The translations under genes were made by a program, and so were the position numbers. Below the pieces are notes generated by a model. The model was not told where the DNA came from. It ran no database searches and saw nothing but the letters and a program-made list of their open reading frames with translations. Positions 24,901-38,839 of a DNA stretch of 64,000 nucleotides are shown one piece after another. The stretch spans positions 121,369,575 to 121,433,574 of the forward strand of contig NC_079149.1 of NCBI RefSeq assembly GCF_945859685.1. Direction: 5' to 3'. Positions within the stretch are counted from its first letter, which is position 1, and each line of letters opens with the position of its first letter. Source of the stretch: Eupeodes corollae (taxonomy: Eukaryota; Arthropoda; Insecta; Diptera; Syrphidae).

Positions 24901-26600
24901 AAATACTAGAAAAAGGATTTCTTATGCCCTTTACCATATTTTGTCGAAAAACTAACCTACGCATCTGTTTCGAAAGAAGGACTTGCACATGAAATAATCT
25001 GCAACTTTCCATACCACTCAAACCAACTCATATAAATGAAAGTATATTTTTGTGGAAAAAGAGGCTTAAAGCGTATAGCAAGTTATATCCTCGACGAGTG
25101 GCGAGGATTTAAAACAAATGATGGTGACGAAGAGGTATATATGGAAAAGCAGGAGCCTGGTATTGCCTTACATACATTTTCGGAAGCTAAAAGTGTCACT
25201 TAATTGTAATCTTGTGCCAACACTCTGTTAAATGTCTTATCATTACTTTCCTTATTTTTTGTTAAAAATAATTTCTTTCTTAATTTATCCTTTAAAAATA
25301 TTAATTCAGCAGATGGAAGGGTTAGGAGAGGGGTGGTCAAAATATTTAACTCGTAAAAAGTTCGAAACAATATTTTTGTGTCCTTTCTTTTCTTTTCTTT
25401 GCTTTATTTTTTTTTTGTTTACAATCTTTGTTTGAAAATTCTGTATTGGTAGAGGAAGAGAAAATGAATGTCCTTTTTACTCTATCATTAAGCTTAATAA
25501 AAGTAGTAGTATATATATACATCGGTTCACAGAAGACAGAACATCAATTGAACTTACGAACTTATTTGCTGTCATTTTGCCAACTTTTAAGGAAATTATT
25601 TTGTTGGTTTGGTTAAGGTACTCGTACAGAGGTATTTTTTGATCTTTTTGTTTGTGTACAAAAATAAACGACAATCAATTATTTTGACCTGAATGACAAT
25701 TGGACAAAAGAGAATTTGAAACAAAAATAATTAAATCCCTCAGACTTAGACAGGGATGCACCTAATGGAGGGTTTGTTTGTTTTGTGTGTTTAGTTTTGA
25801 AGGATATTTAATTGTGCTTTTTTGTTTTATTTTTGTAATTTGCTTTATTTACAGAAAAGCATTTAACACCGAAATGACCTTCATACATTTAAGATGAAAT
25901 GTACACAAATCAAGATAAAAGCAATCAAGTTCCTTGTATTTGTATTTGTGACACAAAGGAGCTATGTATGCAATCGTATATAAGAGATGGTTCATTCAAA
26001 TAAAGCTAAGTAAAATAAAACTAATATTGAAAACTGGCCTTATTGCACCTTATAAAAAAAGAATAAAACAGTTTTTTATCAGTTGGTCGCATTGTACTTT
26101 GATAGAGTGGAAATAGGCTTACATATGTTAAGAAACAAGAACAACTTATTGTATTGAAACATTAAGGTATTTTAGGCTTTATTTCACCTTGTTTATTTGT
26201 AACCTAATGAAAATTGGCCCTGTTGCCATTTACAAAAGTGAAATTAGGCGAATTCTTCAAAGTCAGTCTTATTTCACGACACCATGGCAAGTATTGCAGT
26301 GGTCCAAATTTCGAATTCAAGACATTAAGCAAACATAAAATCAACTTGAATGGCAGAAAAGTTGATTCTGCCAGTCCATGCAACTTAGAATGGATTATTT
26401 GATTTCAAATTTTAAAACCAAGGTCTTAAGCAGATCTTCGTATAAGGTTTTTTCTTCATAATTCTCGTAAAATTTTGTTGGTGAAAATAAAAAATTCTAA
26501 TTTGCTTTAAAATACCAATGACAATCTTAACAATTGAAGTAGTTAAACAATTCTTGTTATAAAGGTTTTTCTATTAGGGCGGGTAGATGTTGAAAAGAAA
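18976..26600. other. Non-coding DNA, short repeat clusters
   Basis: No gene supported. It contains a GTC/CAT-rich cluster at 20330-20490 whose minus frames read as short acidic peptides ending within about 35 codons. It also holds a CAAA run at 23411-23440, a CTGT run at 24141-24158, and GA/CT runs near 23735 and 24330. A patch at 24790-24880 is less AT-rich, but its frame is short and unrecognised. AAGGAC/AAGGAT and their complements are frequent at 23.4-25 kb. Confidence 0.45.
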
Positions 26601-27408
26601 TAAATAATTTTTTTATTTGAATGGTTTTATTCTTACGGAGGCACGGATCCAAAAGGTCCAATTTTCAATGACTCTTCCGCATATATCCGGCTGAATTTGA
26701 GCGATTGGCTGTGTTATGTTCATCTTTAGGGTATCGGTCGATTGTGGTTTCTTTGCATAGATCTGCGACTTCAAGAAATCTCAATGCGAGAAAAAACCTT
26801 ACAGTCAAATCTTTCATGCAAAATGTCAGTCGTGGTGTTTTCTGTGTTGCACGTCAGTCGCACCATCCTACTGGAACCATAATGTCGTCTAAGTCCATAT
26901 GGTTCAATTTAGACTATAAGAAATTAGTTATCATCGATATGTAGCTCTCGCTGTTGACGGTGACCGCCTCACTAACATTGCTTTTAAAGATGATTTATCG
27001 CCCAAAATTGGAGTCCTCTTCTAAACGATTTGAGGCCCAGTCAGCGATCAAACGGAGTGGCGTAGTCATGAACTTTAAGCTTTTACTATGTCGATGCTCT
27101 CGTCCAATCTTGTATTCCCTAAACGTATGCATGTTGGCTGATTATTTACTAAGCCGATCGTCTCAAATTTGGCTAATAAACTTTGAAGAGTCGACTTTGA
27201 AGGGCCACCAACGTTTGCGTTAACGAACACTCATTTTGATAATAAAGTTTTCTCATTTAAATGTGCTGCTTAATCGAGTAATTTTGCCATGATGATTTGG
27301 CATAAGCAACTGAATAATAAACAAACGATTTGACAGATGTCACCAAAAACCCAATATCCACCAAGGGGTGCCAAAAACTTCCCACTTTAATTGAAAAACA
27401 CTTTATCT
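26600..27408 (-). pseudogene. Mariner-type transposase relic
   Basis: This is another decayed mariner-like transposase. On the minus strand, the N-terminal DNA-binding part reads like GPSKSTLQSLLAKFETIGLV near 27.2 kb. It is followed by an EDSNFG-like patch, then WAINHL, EAVTVNSES-like residues, and a frame containing WFQ-stop-DGAT near 26.86 kb that keeps the first catalytic D. Downstream, FCMKDL and later residues recall the helical stretch before WPPRS, itself unrecognisable. Stops and several frame changes make it inactive. The right-hand flank, TGACAGATGTCACC to GGGGTGCCAAAAACTTCCC at 27330-27380, recurs at 43.5 kb, so it belongs to the element's 5' end. Confidence 0.7.
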
Positions 27409-27990
27409 TAGATGACTTAGATAAAGTTTGCTCGAATATCTAAAACTTAGGTTAGGATGATGAAAGGGGATGGGGCACACTTTATAATTAAAATCTCAAT
27501 ACAGACAAAAGTCTCAAACCACCCAATATTAACTTTTATTAACACATTTGAATCTTTTGCCTTTAAGTGTCATACAAATATAGTGCAATTTACATTGTTG
27601 CCACATAAAGAGCTCGTGCAATTATTTTTTTAAATCGGATTTTCAAGGAGAAAATATTGCTTATATTTTTTTCCTCCTGGTATAACCCACATACATTTTT
27701 TAGCCCGAAATCAAAAGCTACTCTAAAAATAACTTAATGCTAAGACGTTTTTATCTTTTGAGCACTGCCACATGTTTCACCCTTGTCATTATTTTACTAC
27801 TGCAGTGCCCCACTGAAATGACCAATACTAGGAATAGTCATCAGTTAATCTTGAGTATAATTTTGCATAAAGATATTGTTTTTTAACTGGACTAAACGAA
27901 TGTGAATCAATATTTGCCCATCTTCTGAAATCACATCCGTTTCTTTTCTTGCAATTCCAAAAATAAACCGAAATTTGAATCTTTGAAAAT
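27409..27990. other. Non-coding DNA
   Basis: Nothing recognised: AT-rich DNA between a mariner relic and a SINE copy. Confidence 0.5.
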
Positions 27991-28165
27991 CATGTCAAAA
28001 ATTTTGCGTTCCAACCCTTCTTGGGCCACCTAAAGTTCCATTCACTAGTACTGGTTTTTGACAAATCCTCCGAGAATAAATTAGCCGCTTTGATTCTGCT
28101 CGCATACAGGAATGCTTGCAAATTGTAAATTACAAATCCCTGGGTCTCTACGAACTTTATTAGTT
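27991..28165 (+). mobile_element. Diverged SINE copy
   Basis: This shares the order of landmarks of the tRNA-derived SINE: CATGTCAAAAATTTTGCG for the region after the head; GGGCCACCTAAAGTT; TTGACAAATCCTCCGAGA; AAATTAGCCGCTTTGATTCTG; CTCGCATACAGGAATG; a degraded TTGTAAATTACAAAT; CCCTGGGTCTCTACGAACT. The B box is degraded and there are internal deletions. This is clearly an older copy than the one at 14.1-15.2 kb. Confidence 0.7.
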
Positions 28166-31100
28166 CTGTAATATTTTATGATGATAAGTTTAATTAAATT
28201 CCACATAGAAGGTCGCTCTTTTAAATTTTCACTGCAACATAAACTTAAAAATAATTCATTTTTTACTGAGCATTCACTTCTTAAAAACTTCTACTGAAAG
28301 AAGAAAAAACTTCGTATATAAATTGAAAAAGAAAACATTGAAAAATTTAATAGCAAGCAATTGAACCGTTTTGAAACATAAAAGATGAAACCACACTCAA
28401 ATAATACTCATACATACATACATAGCTTACATTTGTTTTAACTCATAATATTGTAAAAATATTTTCACACAATTCATCAAATTTTTCGAATTGGTATGTA
28501 ACTTTAAATTTATTTCATCTACCCTCTTTGGATCTGTGAGGATTCTTCATTTGAAAAAATAATAAACTTCACAAACTTCCCTCCCTAACTAACAAACAAA
28601 GCGAAACCCTACAAAAAATCACAAACGAAAAACCAAACGACCTGTGAAATATATTATGTCCTTCTGGATGTGCTATTTGTCATCGGTGAAAATAATGACA
28701 ATGACGAATATCACCGTCTATGCTTTATATTTTTGCTATATTTTTTTCTCTTTTCACGTCACAGACAGAAAAAATAAAAAAAACTATTAAGTTGGAATTT
28801 TATTGAGTTATAAAATACATTCACTGAATTTTTGGACATTGGATTATGAGTATGAAGTTTTCAAAAATTATTCAAAATCTCTATAAAATTTAATTTTCTC
28901 ACTGCCAAAAATAAAACCCATTCCAATTTTCCATATAAATTCAAATACAGATAAGGATGAAGGAAGAATCCATCTCACTTTTCTTCTTCTGCAACCCAAA
29001 AAACCTCATCAAATTAACCCAACTAAATATTAGAACAGGACACCATATTCCTTCTCCTTTTGCATAGATATTTAAACTCTATGCCAAAAGATTTAATTGC
29101 ATTAAGAAGAAAAATATATAAAAATATATACGTACATAGTTGGTGCAAGCAATTTTCCTAATCGACCACCCATTTGCCAGCATTTAGCCTGCTCATAAAT
29201 TATCCTTTTTGTCCTTAAAACAAATTCTCGTTTCTTCGTTTAAACTTAAAATATATTTTTTTTTGTTCTTAAACTATCAACAAAAAATAACGAAGAAAAA
29301 AATAAAAACAAAATCGGGGAAAGCAAAAATATAGACCAAGGGAAAGAAAGCAACAGTAAAAAACAAAAAACAAATAAATATAAACATAAAAGGATACAAC
29401 AAAACAATAAATTGCCATCACTTAGAAGGTTCTTTACCCTTCTACTATGAGTTGGAGAGTATATAGATGCCATAAAACAACTTCAAGGGTGTTATAAAAA
29501 CCATCCGTCGTCGTCGACGTTTGTCGTTCGTCGTCGCATAGTTGTATAGCATTCGTCCTTTTCTTCAACGTCGTCATCGTTTTCGTTTTCGTAGAGAGAA
29601 TCGTAATGTTGGTCGTCATACTCGTTGTCATCATCATCTGACGCTTAACAAGGAGCAACTTTGATTATATATCCCAAGCAAGCCCTTGGGGCTACCCTAA
29701 AAAACCAAGCTACGACAAACTGGACCGCAAGAATTCTGCAGGACTCATCAAGTTTGATCATTAAATTGCAATTTACATGGGTAAAACTTTGTTTTTAACA
29801 CAAATACACACCAAAAAAACATACACACATGGATTTACCCACTAATACACCAATGATCTACAAAAAGTGTCATACTTTATTCTATATGTATGTACATAGA
29901 AACACGAAAGAACAAACGGAAGGATTTATGCCACCGACTTAACTCATCTTGCTTTACAACCATAAAGCCTTATAGCAAGGACAATGGGTGGTAATGTTGG
30001 GGCGGGAGGGCGATCTTGTTGGTTTGAGATGTGATGGGAAATCCATGGAAGAAAAGAAAGAAACAAAACTTTTTCCAAGAAACATGCAATAAGGATGTGA
30101 TATTGTGCGATGCTGCTGATGAAGATGATGGTGTGATGGAAGGAGATTATTTATGTAGGGAGACAAAATCATCATCATCATCAAAATTTTAATTCCAGAA
30201 ATGCCAACGGTGATGGTGATGGTGGTGGTTCATTTGCCATCAACCAAAAGAGTGATGAGTTTTCCTTTAGAAAAAAAAATAAAAACAAATAAAAATAAGA
30301 ACATAAAAAAAGACCTAAAATTATACAATATCACAGCGTATCCTTTTCTCGTTTTTCTCAAACCCCTAAAGAAATGAAACAATATAATTCCACTACTCTG
30401 ATGGTTTGCTTGGCTGATGTCTGGTTGGCTGTTTCGAGGAATGGATAATGATGAAACTAAAGTTTAATCGTGGAAGAGATATACTCATAACTAAGTACAA
30501 CCATCAGAATGATATAATGTTCGTCTATCAGTTTCAAGGCGTCATCCAGCGAGACATCAAATATACCGTACCTCACACTTTTTCTTACGTTTACAGAGAT
30601 ACACGTTTCAAACTCAAAGTTCAAAATTAGGAAAACCACAAATGCAACTTGAAGTTGTGTATCTTTATCTTTTCGTAGAATTCCCCTCAAGGGCATTTGG
30701 CTGTTTCTTGAGTTTTTATTTTTTTCCATGACTGCTGCAATAGTTATCATCATCATCATCATCATCATCATAATCGTCGTCATCAACGTGAAAATATATC
30801 CTTGGTTGCATTTTAGGACGAAGACGAAGAGTAGACAAAAAAAACAGGACCTGTCACAGAGATTCAAACCAACCTGTCACTATCAACATTTCTAGATCTC
30901 TTTCCGAAGACATTTTACTTACCACTTTTTTCTGTTTATTTCTTGTTGCTGAGATGATGGTAAAAGAGAAGGAGAACCCATAGAAGAAGAAATTAAAGGG
31001 GTTGGTTGTGATAAAGTTTTCAAAAAAAAGAACACCTCCCAAACCAACCAACGAACCAAACCAAACCAAACCAACACCTACCACAGATCAAGTCAACTTG

Positions 31101-32799
31101 TGCTTCACGAAACTATGTACAAGTTTGTAAGTTGGAAACATTTTTTTCCTGCCTGAGTTTTCTTATTTTTTTTTGAGGAATTTTTCGTTTGTGTGTTTTT
31201 TTTGTATATTTTTTACTTCTGTGTCGCTTGTTATGTTCTGTGTTCATTCTTATGCGCTATGGCTGTGTTTTTCAGGATGAAAGTTGAAGGATCCTTCAGT
31301 CTGTTTAACGGATTGTTCTTTTAGTTGTTCTCGCAGTTGCCATCCTTCTTTTGACACTGCCTCTTTCTCTACACTTAAATGCCGTCACCGTTGTCGCCAC
31401 CGCCACCACCGACCGCTCCGCACCGTTACCGCCACACCATCAACCACTGTTTCCACAACCAATAGGACTTCCATCACCTTCCAATTTGAATATCAGTTGA
31501 AGGATTCAATGAATCTGCTAAATTGTTCTCCACTGTGTTTTCTTTTTTTCTTTGATTTTCTTCTGTGTTACTTTTGAAGTAAAGTAGCCTATTTAGCATA
31601 AATCACGGAAGAAGAACTTTTTCCATTTAACCGACTTTTGTTCACTTCATTGTCCTTTTTGGTTGATTTCAAGTCAGCTATATATTGCAGAGAAAGAGAG
31701 AGGGCGGAGTAAAATTTTTCGCTATCGTTTTTTTTATTTATTATTATTTTTGTTTTTGTTTTTTGCGTGTTGCATGATGTTGTGGTGGATTCTTTAATAT
31801 CGATATCGATGGTAGAGGACTGTGAAGAATTATTATCGATTGTGAATTATTAGAATTCTATCAAGGATAAGAGTGAGGGTGTAATAAACTTTTTTCTTTT
31901 ATTTTTGTTCTCTCAATTTCTTGGTCTAAACTTTTTGAGGAGATGGTTAAGATTTATCAGCTATGCTATTATTTTCTTTTTTGCATAATACCTTAGTGGT
32001 TTTTTATTAATGCATCATTTGAAGATATGCAAATTAGCGATATTTTGTTGTTAAGTAAATAAAACAGGTGCTTATAACTAGGTACTAGAACTTCAATAAA
32101 AACAAAAGGCTACTTGGTGTTGATTTTCAATTAGAAGAGTTCGTAAAAATATTATCGAAGCTATACTTACAAACCAAAAAAATGCTGAGAGAGAGGTGAA
32201 TTTTATGCATAGACTCTTTTACTTGCAAAAAGATTTATTCATAATGAATACTGTAATAAATGCATAATAGACTAAATAAAAGGAATCGATTTTTCCATAA
32301 GTTATTCATGAAAAAATGTATGCGGAATTTCTGTTTCAGATACTATAAGCTTGGAAAAAATATGTTATTAATGGTTATGCAAATTAAAATGAACAATACA
32401 TTTTAATATAAAATTATAACTATTAACGCTGCCATAATTTTTGAAAATTAGACTTTAATATACTTTCGCTGTACAGAAACGGGTAATAATTTGCTTAGGT
32501 TATCTTAATTTCAGCAATACTAGTGTATATATGATCGCAAGTTGGACTTTAGACATATTGTTAATGTTTTCGTAACTCGAAATTTTAATGAAACATGATA
32601 TTACGAATATTGGTCGACATATTTCGTCAACCTGTCTGTCTGTCCTCGCCCCTTACCCCTAAACTATTGGGTCATTTGAGTTCAAACTTAAAAATTAGGC
32701 TTTTAAGCAGATTCGCATATTAAAATTTGATGGTCAAAATGTAATTATTTTTTAATATTTAAAAAAATATTATTTTTTTTTTGTTACTACCGTATTTTC
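28166..32799. other. Non-coding DNA with GTC/CAT clusters
   Basis: No gene supported. CGTC/CATC-rich patches occur at 29505-29645, 30166-30185 and 30748-30785, and a CCGCCACCACC-type patch at 31380-31445. A minus frame at 29492-29649 is open and acidic (DDDDNEYDDQHYDSLYENEN at its start), but it has no start codon or family match and is explained by the trinucleotide bias. The 32.6 kb stretch has a CTGTCTGTCTGTCC phrase of unknown origin. Confidence 0.45.
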
Positions 32800-33570
32800 G
32801 TTTTACAGATAATATTGCAGAAAGATGCAGAAAATGCTCTAAGGAAAATTGAGTGGGTGTTTTTTTACCATAGCAGCATACAAAAAATTTAAACATTTTG
32901 GTTAATCCTAAATATCTTTCGAACCAATAACGCTAGAGACTTGAATACAATTTTATATTATCCATTGTAACGTGATACCAAAGAACATTAAGTAACATTT
33001 TGAGAAAAAATTAATTGACAGTTTATTTGCAAAAAAATAAAAACCTAAACAAAATTAGCAAAAGTTGGTAAAAATTGATATTCGTCTTAAATATCTTTTC
33101 AAACTTTAAGATATTGGCTTTAAACTAATTTTATGTTACAAGAAATATTGTTTTTAACATTCGATAAAATTTTGAGAAAAATCAGTTTTTCCATACAAAA
33201 TTGAAATCTACAAAAAGTAGTACGCAAAATTGGTAAACATTGATATTCGGTTTCCGTTATATCGTGAATAGTAGAAAACGTTGGCTTCAAATCATCTTCA
33301 TTCATCCAATTTTTATTTGTTTATATTAGAAATAAAACTTTTAAGAAATGCTTCTAAAATTGGAAAAAATTGGTTTTCGAATAAAAATCTCGTTAAGTAA
33401 AAAAGATTTAAAAATCATACTCTTTTATCATATGCAGAATATTGTTGGTACTTTTAAAATTTTTTTAAATAATTTAACTGATAACTTTTTTAACAAAACA
33501 CGAAAACAAGACAAATCAACAAAAGGGATGGGAAGTTATCAGTGTGGGTCGTATACCAACTTCTTTTTTT
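32800..33570 (+). mobile_element. Copy of GGAAGTTAT-ended repeat family
   Basis: This aligns by eye to the right part of the 47-49 kb copy: ACAGATAATATTGCAGAAAG; the GTGGGTGTTTTTTTACC block; CATTTTGGTTAATCCTAAAT; ACCAATAACGCTAGAGACTT; internal T/A-rich units with TTGAGAAAAATCAG; and the terminus GGGATGGGAAGTTATCAGTG followed by TGGGTCGTATACC. The left palindromic end is missing. No coding capacity; the short frames over it are chance. Confidence 0.65.
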
Positions 33571-35234
33571 TCATTAAGATCGTATTCTTGAATATTGACA
33601 CCAAGGAAAACAAGTACAACAAACAGAGATTTAAGCAATTTCTAAAAAATGTAATTAGCTTGTCAGAAAATAATAGTAAGTATACGCCTAAGTGTACAAG
33701 AACTATTTTTTAATTCTAATATGCACTCTCACTTGCACCGAACTTAAAACAAAGATTTAACATGTTAAACTGAGTACATAAGATATTTAAATTGGACGTC
33801 TTAAATATCAAATAACCAACTGTTTTTTTTAAGGAAAATTCAACATTTAACAGAAAAAAAAACTTAAAAATTACATATTTATAAGAGACATAAGACTTTT
33901 CTATGAAATGGGTTCCGTTTATACCTTGAAAGAAAAACATTTAAATCAAATTTGAAATCACTTAAAATTGCTCACACAATTGATCTGTTTTGATTCTTCA
34001 AAAATACATACTTTCATTGTATTCTGGCTATATACAACTGGTTGAAGTGTTACGTTGCTTAGGTACGTGAGCTTCTTACTAGGTATGTAGATATTTTATG
34101 GTACTTACATCGAACCCTCATAACATACCTCATAATAACCATAAGCCTAAATTTATGTTCATATTGCTTTTGCTAGATGTAAATGATGATGATGATGCTG
34201 ATGACTCTCTTTAACACTCTTCCATTGTTCGCACTTAAAGTGTTGATAATTCTCAAGGATCATAAATTAAACAGTAAGCCAAAAAGGAAAACCTTACTCA
34301 ATATTGATTTTAATTCATTTCATTTTTACATACATTTATATATAATATTTTATTTTTCATTTCTGTTCCTTTGGTTCTTGGTGTGTTCTAGAGAGAGCGA
34401 GTGATTTATTTGGGGATGCCTTGGAGCATAAAACAGCATGTGCCTTATGCCATCATGCTGTGTCAGTTTTCACAGAAACGCAGAGAAGGAAAAGAGACAG
34501 AAAAATCTCACTCAGTGCGTTCCTGATGGTGCTGCTTCCATGTCAAAAAAAAACAGGAATGAAGGGAAAAATAATCAAAAAATTAAAAACCAAAGGGAAG
34601 AAGAAACAAATCAGAAATAAAATAGATGATGGAATCCCTTTTTGTTTTATTTTCTTTTTTTTAGAGAATTCAATTTGTCGACGAAGAAATAATCAAAATG
34701 AAAAGTTTTACAAATTTATATTTGGATTTTATGATTTGGAAAATTAATTTCTTCTGCAAGCAGTTATACACTTGCTGTTTGACGCGATACGCTATACGCA
34801 ATACAACGATGACGACGCGCCAGGCGATTTTTGTATCCCTAGATTTTTGTTAAATTTCTTCATCCCTTATACTTATGTAGAGCACCACTAAGAATATAAC
34901 TCCTCTTAGCTCTACACCAGCATCAGTTCGGGCTGTCGTCCTTTTCGTCCTTTTTTGGCCTGATAACGAATGCCATTTGCAAACAAGTTCCGCTTGTTTG
35001 AATCCGTTTCAAAAATAAAAATAATAATGCTCAGCGAAAAAAATATATAAAATAAACAAAACGCCCTCAATGCCACAGCAGCGTGCCACGCCACTCTACG
35101 CCGCCCCTCGTAACGCCCAATACCCGCCACCTCCAACTTCAACGCCTCCGTTCTTGTTCTTTCGAGTAAAACTTTTCCAAATTCATTTTAATATTATATT
35201 TCAATTCGTTCCTTCATACATACACGTATTTTTG

Positions 35235-35264
35235 TATATAAGCCGCCGCCGCGACGTACCGTCA
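35235..35264 (+). promoter_or_regulatory. Possible TATA core promoter
   Basis: TATATAAG lies at 35235-35242. A TCACTA string, near the insect initiator TCAKTY but with C at the fourth place, has its A at 35264, 29 bp from the first T of the TATA box. That spacing suits a TATA-driven RNA polymerase II start. GCCGCCGCCGCG lies between. No coding exon is recognised downstream and no downstream promoter element is clear, so this may be chance. Confidence 0.2.
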
Positions 35265-35275
35265 CTATATAGGAT

Positions 35276-35303
35276 CCAGATCTGAATCTGGATTCAGATT
35301 CTG
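35276..35303. other. Short hairpin
   Basis: CAGATCTGAATC is followed closely by GATTCAGATTCTG, giving about 12 paired bases with one bulge and a tiny loop. An alternative, partly overlapping stem ATCCAGAT/ATCTGGAT sits just upstream. It lies about 12-40 bp after the possible transcription start. Seen directly; role unknown. Confidence 0.4.
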
Positions 35304-38300
35304 AAGCGGTGGTAACTGAGTAACAAATAATTTCGGCTCCTGCTGCCCTACTTTACCTCTAGACCGTAACCCAGTTGGTTTTCGACGTTATATAACGGTA
35401 TTATATGCTCTTATGCTCAAATGGCAACTGAGCTGCAGAATGCTGCTGTTTTCCAAAAATATTGCTTTTTAAAATCCTTAATGAATTCAGGATGTAAAAA
35501 TATATATAGGAGTATATATAAACCTATAAAAATATGCCGAATGTTATGAGGTTTTATTTAAAATACAAAAATTTAAGGATATATATTTTGTATACAGGAA
35601 TATATGTAATTTTTGTGTAGCAAAATGGATGAGAGTTTTATTTTTTCCGGTTTTATACAAAATCACTAATTGATACAAATATTTTTTTTTAATATGAAAT
35701 AACGAGATATTATTTCATATCAAAAGTCCACAAACCTTTTTAAAAACTTTAAAGCTAAGTTCAGCTGAAATTGCTGAGATTTTAAACCTTTAAAGTGTTT
35801 TCTAGAGAAAATATTGAGATTTATATTTTTGAAAAATATTAAACTTTGACTTTACTGGAAAATATTATGAAAAATCTCTCAAATAGAATTTTCCAGTCGA
35901 TCAATCTTTTCAAAAAGATGCAGAAGTCCAAAATGTATTATATATATATATTTTTTTAAAATTGGTTTGCCAAGTTTTTGTTTTATGGTAAAAATAAAGA
36001 AGAAAATATTGCATATATTCAGGATGAAAAATATCAAATGGACAAACAGTACGTCTTGAAACTTTTTCTTCCTCTGAAGTTACTATCTATGTGTATGTTG
36101 TATAATATGTTTCTACGATTTTTATTTTATTCTAAATCCTTTTGGATATTTTACTTCTCTTTTGCATTCAACTTGATACATTACTTTTTGAAACTAAAAC
36201 TAAAAGATGCCAAAAGATGCAAATGGGTTTATTCTACTTCTTTTTCCTTGGATCTTTTTTTTTCCAAATCTACATGTCGATGTCAGTCAAATATTCTTAA
36301 CTGCTTTCTATGCTGACAAAAAGAAAATGAGAGTAAGAGATGGAGTGAGAGAGAGAGAAAAAAAAGATAGTGAAAAGGTCAAAATCCCTTTGAAAGATTT
36401 CAAGACGTCTCAAAAAAGTAGGAAGGTCGAAGGTATCTCCTCTCACTTGAAATTTTATTGCAAATGATAACAAATTGAATGAATTGACATTGATTAACTG
36501 AACTCTTGGCCCAATAGTAAAAAAGGACTTAACTTTTTCAAAGTAAGAACACTCTGTCAATACTTACCCCTGTATATATGTAAAGTAAGAGTTTCACCCA
36601 ACTAACTAATGGGTTTAACAAATAGTGATGAAGTGCAAGTATCTACTTGTCTAAGAATTTGTTTTAAATGATTTTTCAAAATGTTTATTTGTTGGTGTTT
36701 TAAAGTGAAAGATAAATAACCAACTTTGAGGGACGAATCGGTTATAGATAAGATTATTGTTTACAAATTTGTTGAAATTCAAAATCAAATTGCGGACAAT
36801 TTTGATGAAAATCTTGAGATGCGACTATTGAAATTTCTCTTATTGTGTCCAAAAAAGTTTAGATACCTTTTTTCTAAACTGATGTTAAGAGCAAAGTACG
36901 ATTTTTAGGACCCCATGAAAAGTTTTTAGGCTGGAGAGTTATTATCTCGAGGAGTTGCTGAGAAAAAAGTATCATGCTTTATGTTATGCTAATGGGATTT
37001 TAAATTGAGATAAACAAAGTAGAGGATGTTTTTTTGGAGTTGGAGGATTCTGTTTAAAAGGTTGTGGAAGTAATGTTTATAGAAGTAGCTAGCTTTATTA
37101 TACCCCTCAAAAAATGTCTTCCTTTTACCCAATTTCGTACAAAAAAAAAAAAAATTTCAACCGCACATCAAGAATGTAGAATGCTTTATTCAACTTCTTT
37201 TTTTTTTTTTGATATATCTAAAGTTAAAAGTCTTATTCATTTTTCAACCACTTTATTTTCTTAAATTATCCAGCAAATATTTTGTTGGTCTCAAATAATG
37301 ATTTCGACTTCAATAAAATTCTATTTCTATTTTTGGAAAAAAAATTAATTTTAAATGATTACAATATTGCTGTTCAATATTAAAAATTAAAAAAATGTTA
37401 CCAATAGTTCTTTGAAAGCACAAATGAACGCGCGAAACCCGTTTTCAAACCAAATATCATGAGGTCAAAGAAAACTATAGCATTGATCATGAACGAATAT
37501 TCTTTTTATAAAAAATGGAATGTTACGTTTTTATAATATTTAAATGTGGCTATTTTTTCAATAATTTACAGGAATATTACAAAAATTTTCTAATTTTAAA
37601 ATTGGTTGCACATTTAGTCGAAAAAAAATCTCCAGTTTTTGCTTATTTAGAAAAAATTTTAGTAGAGGCAACCGATATAAAAATAATATCAGTGTAGAGC
37701 ACACATACCCTTTTTTATTTTCTAAGCAGACATGTTCTGCACTCCTTCAAATAATTGATACCATTTTTCAAAACGTCCCCACAAAAAACAACCCCTGCCA
37801 TGTCTTTCCTTGACATGAATTTAAAGACAAACCGAACGATTGTAATCAAATTTACAAAGTTTTTATAGAAGAAGAAATATAAATAAAAATATCTTGGTTT
37901 AAGAAAATCATTTTTTTTCAATATTTTGAATCGTATCGGCTAAGGTCGACTTAAGCCCAAAACAGTACTTTTGTTTAAATTTTGAACAGTTTAAGGAATA
38001 AGCTACAATGCTGACTTATCAGTTTCTTTCTATTTCAAATTTATTTTAGAACGTTTTTTTTTTTTTTTAAATTAAAAACAGATAACTAAAATCATGTTCA
38101 AAAAAATTTATTTTTCAAAAAGTTGTATGCTTTACTTAGGCTCCGCGCTACCGCTCGCTGGTCGTTCTTGAACTTTGAATTTTTTTTGATATTCAAGAAA
38201 ATTTAGAAGATTTTTAAAATCAAATAAATAAAAGACTCTCAAGTATAGAGATTATTTTTTAATAGAACATCATGAATGTGGAATGCTTTGGTCAACTCTG

Positions 38301-38839
38301 TTTCTCCCTCCCATTTTGATATTCAGAACTTTAAGGCCATTGTGTTTAAATATAAACCTACAAAGGTTTCTAATAAACCCCTTAATCATCAAAGGACTTA
38401 GCAATTTTATTATTATAGTTGTTAAAAGAATAAATTAGTATCAAGACATTTTTTATATAATGCTTTAGTTCTGACATAGAATTTTTGAACATTTTATATT
38501 GAATACAAATTTAAAACTTATCATTGACAAAAAAAAAAACATTTTCACATTTAAATATTTTGCATTTTTCATTCTTCCCTTTCCCAAAAATTGTTTACAA
38601 AGCAACTTAAAATTCTTTACATTTTGTGAATCAGAGAATGAAACTCAAACATTTCCAATATCATTTCTTCATTTTTACAGGTGTCTAAAATAATGTCTTG
38701 AGAATGTGTTTCTTCAAATTGGCTTTATTGCTTAAAGTGAAATATTTTTGATTAAGGGTACATAAAAACAGTTGTAGTAAAATCTACTTAAGAAGTGCCA
38801 ACTTTTTCCATTACCTATATAATGTATATACGTATGTAG

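Larger units (their letters stand above)
33571..38839. other. Non-coding DNA; one promoter-like spot
   Basis: No gene accepted. A GAT run lies at 34183-34200. A GC-richer patch at 35070-35170 has a frame starting MPQQRATPLYAAPRNAQYPP that ends after 71 codons with no match I know. A TATA-like box and hairpin at 35235-35303 are listed separately. Near 38.13-38.17 kb a GC-rich string GCTCCGCGCTACCGCTCGC stands alone. Poly-T and poly-A runs are frequent after 36 kb. Confidence 0.4.

Noticed and set aside
24795..24992. Plus frame starting MHEAVADYLEKDLGSLS
   Set aside because: The first 25 residues look protein-like, but the rest is T-rich noise and I recognise no family.
29492..29649. Acidic minus frame as a possible exon
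   Set aside because: Explained by GAC/GAT trinucleotide bias; no start codon, weak acceptor, no donor.
30457..30867. 136-codon minus frame
   Set aside because: It contains a run of Met from a CAT microsatellite, has no domain, and overlaps low-complexity DNA.
33348..33713. 121-codon plus frame
   Set aside because: It lies mostly on the right end of the unclassified repeat family and has no domain.
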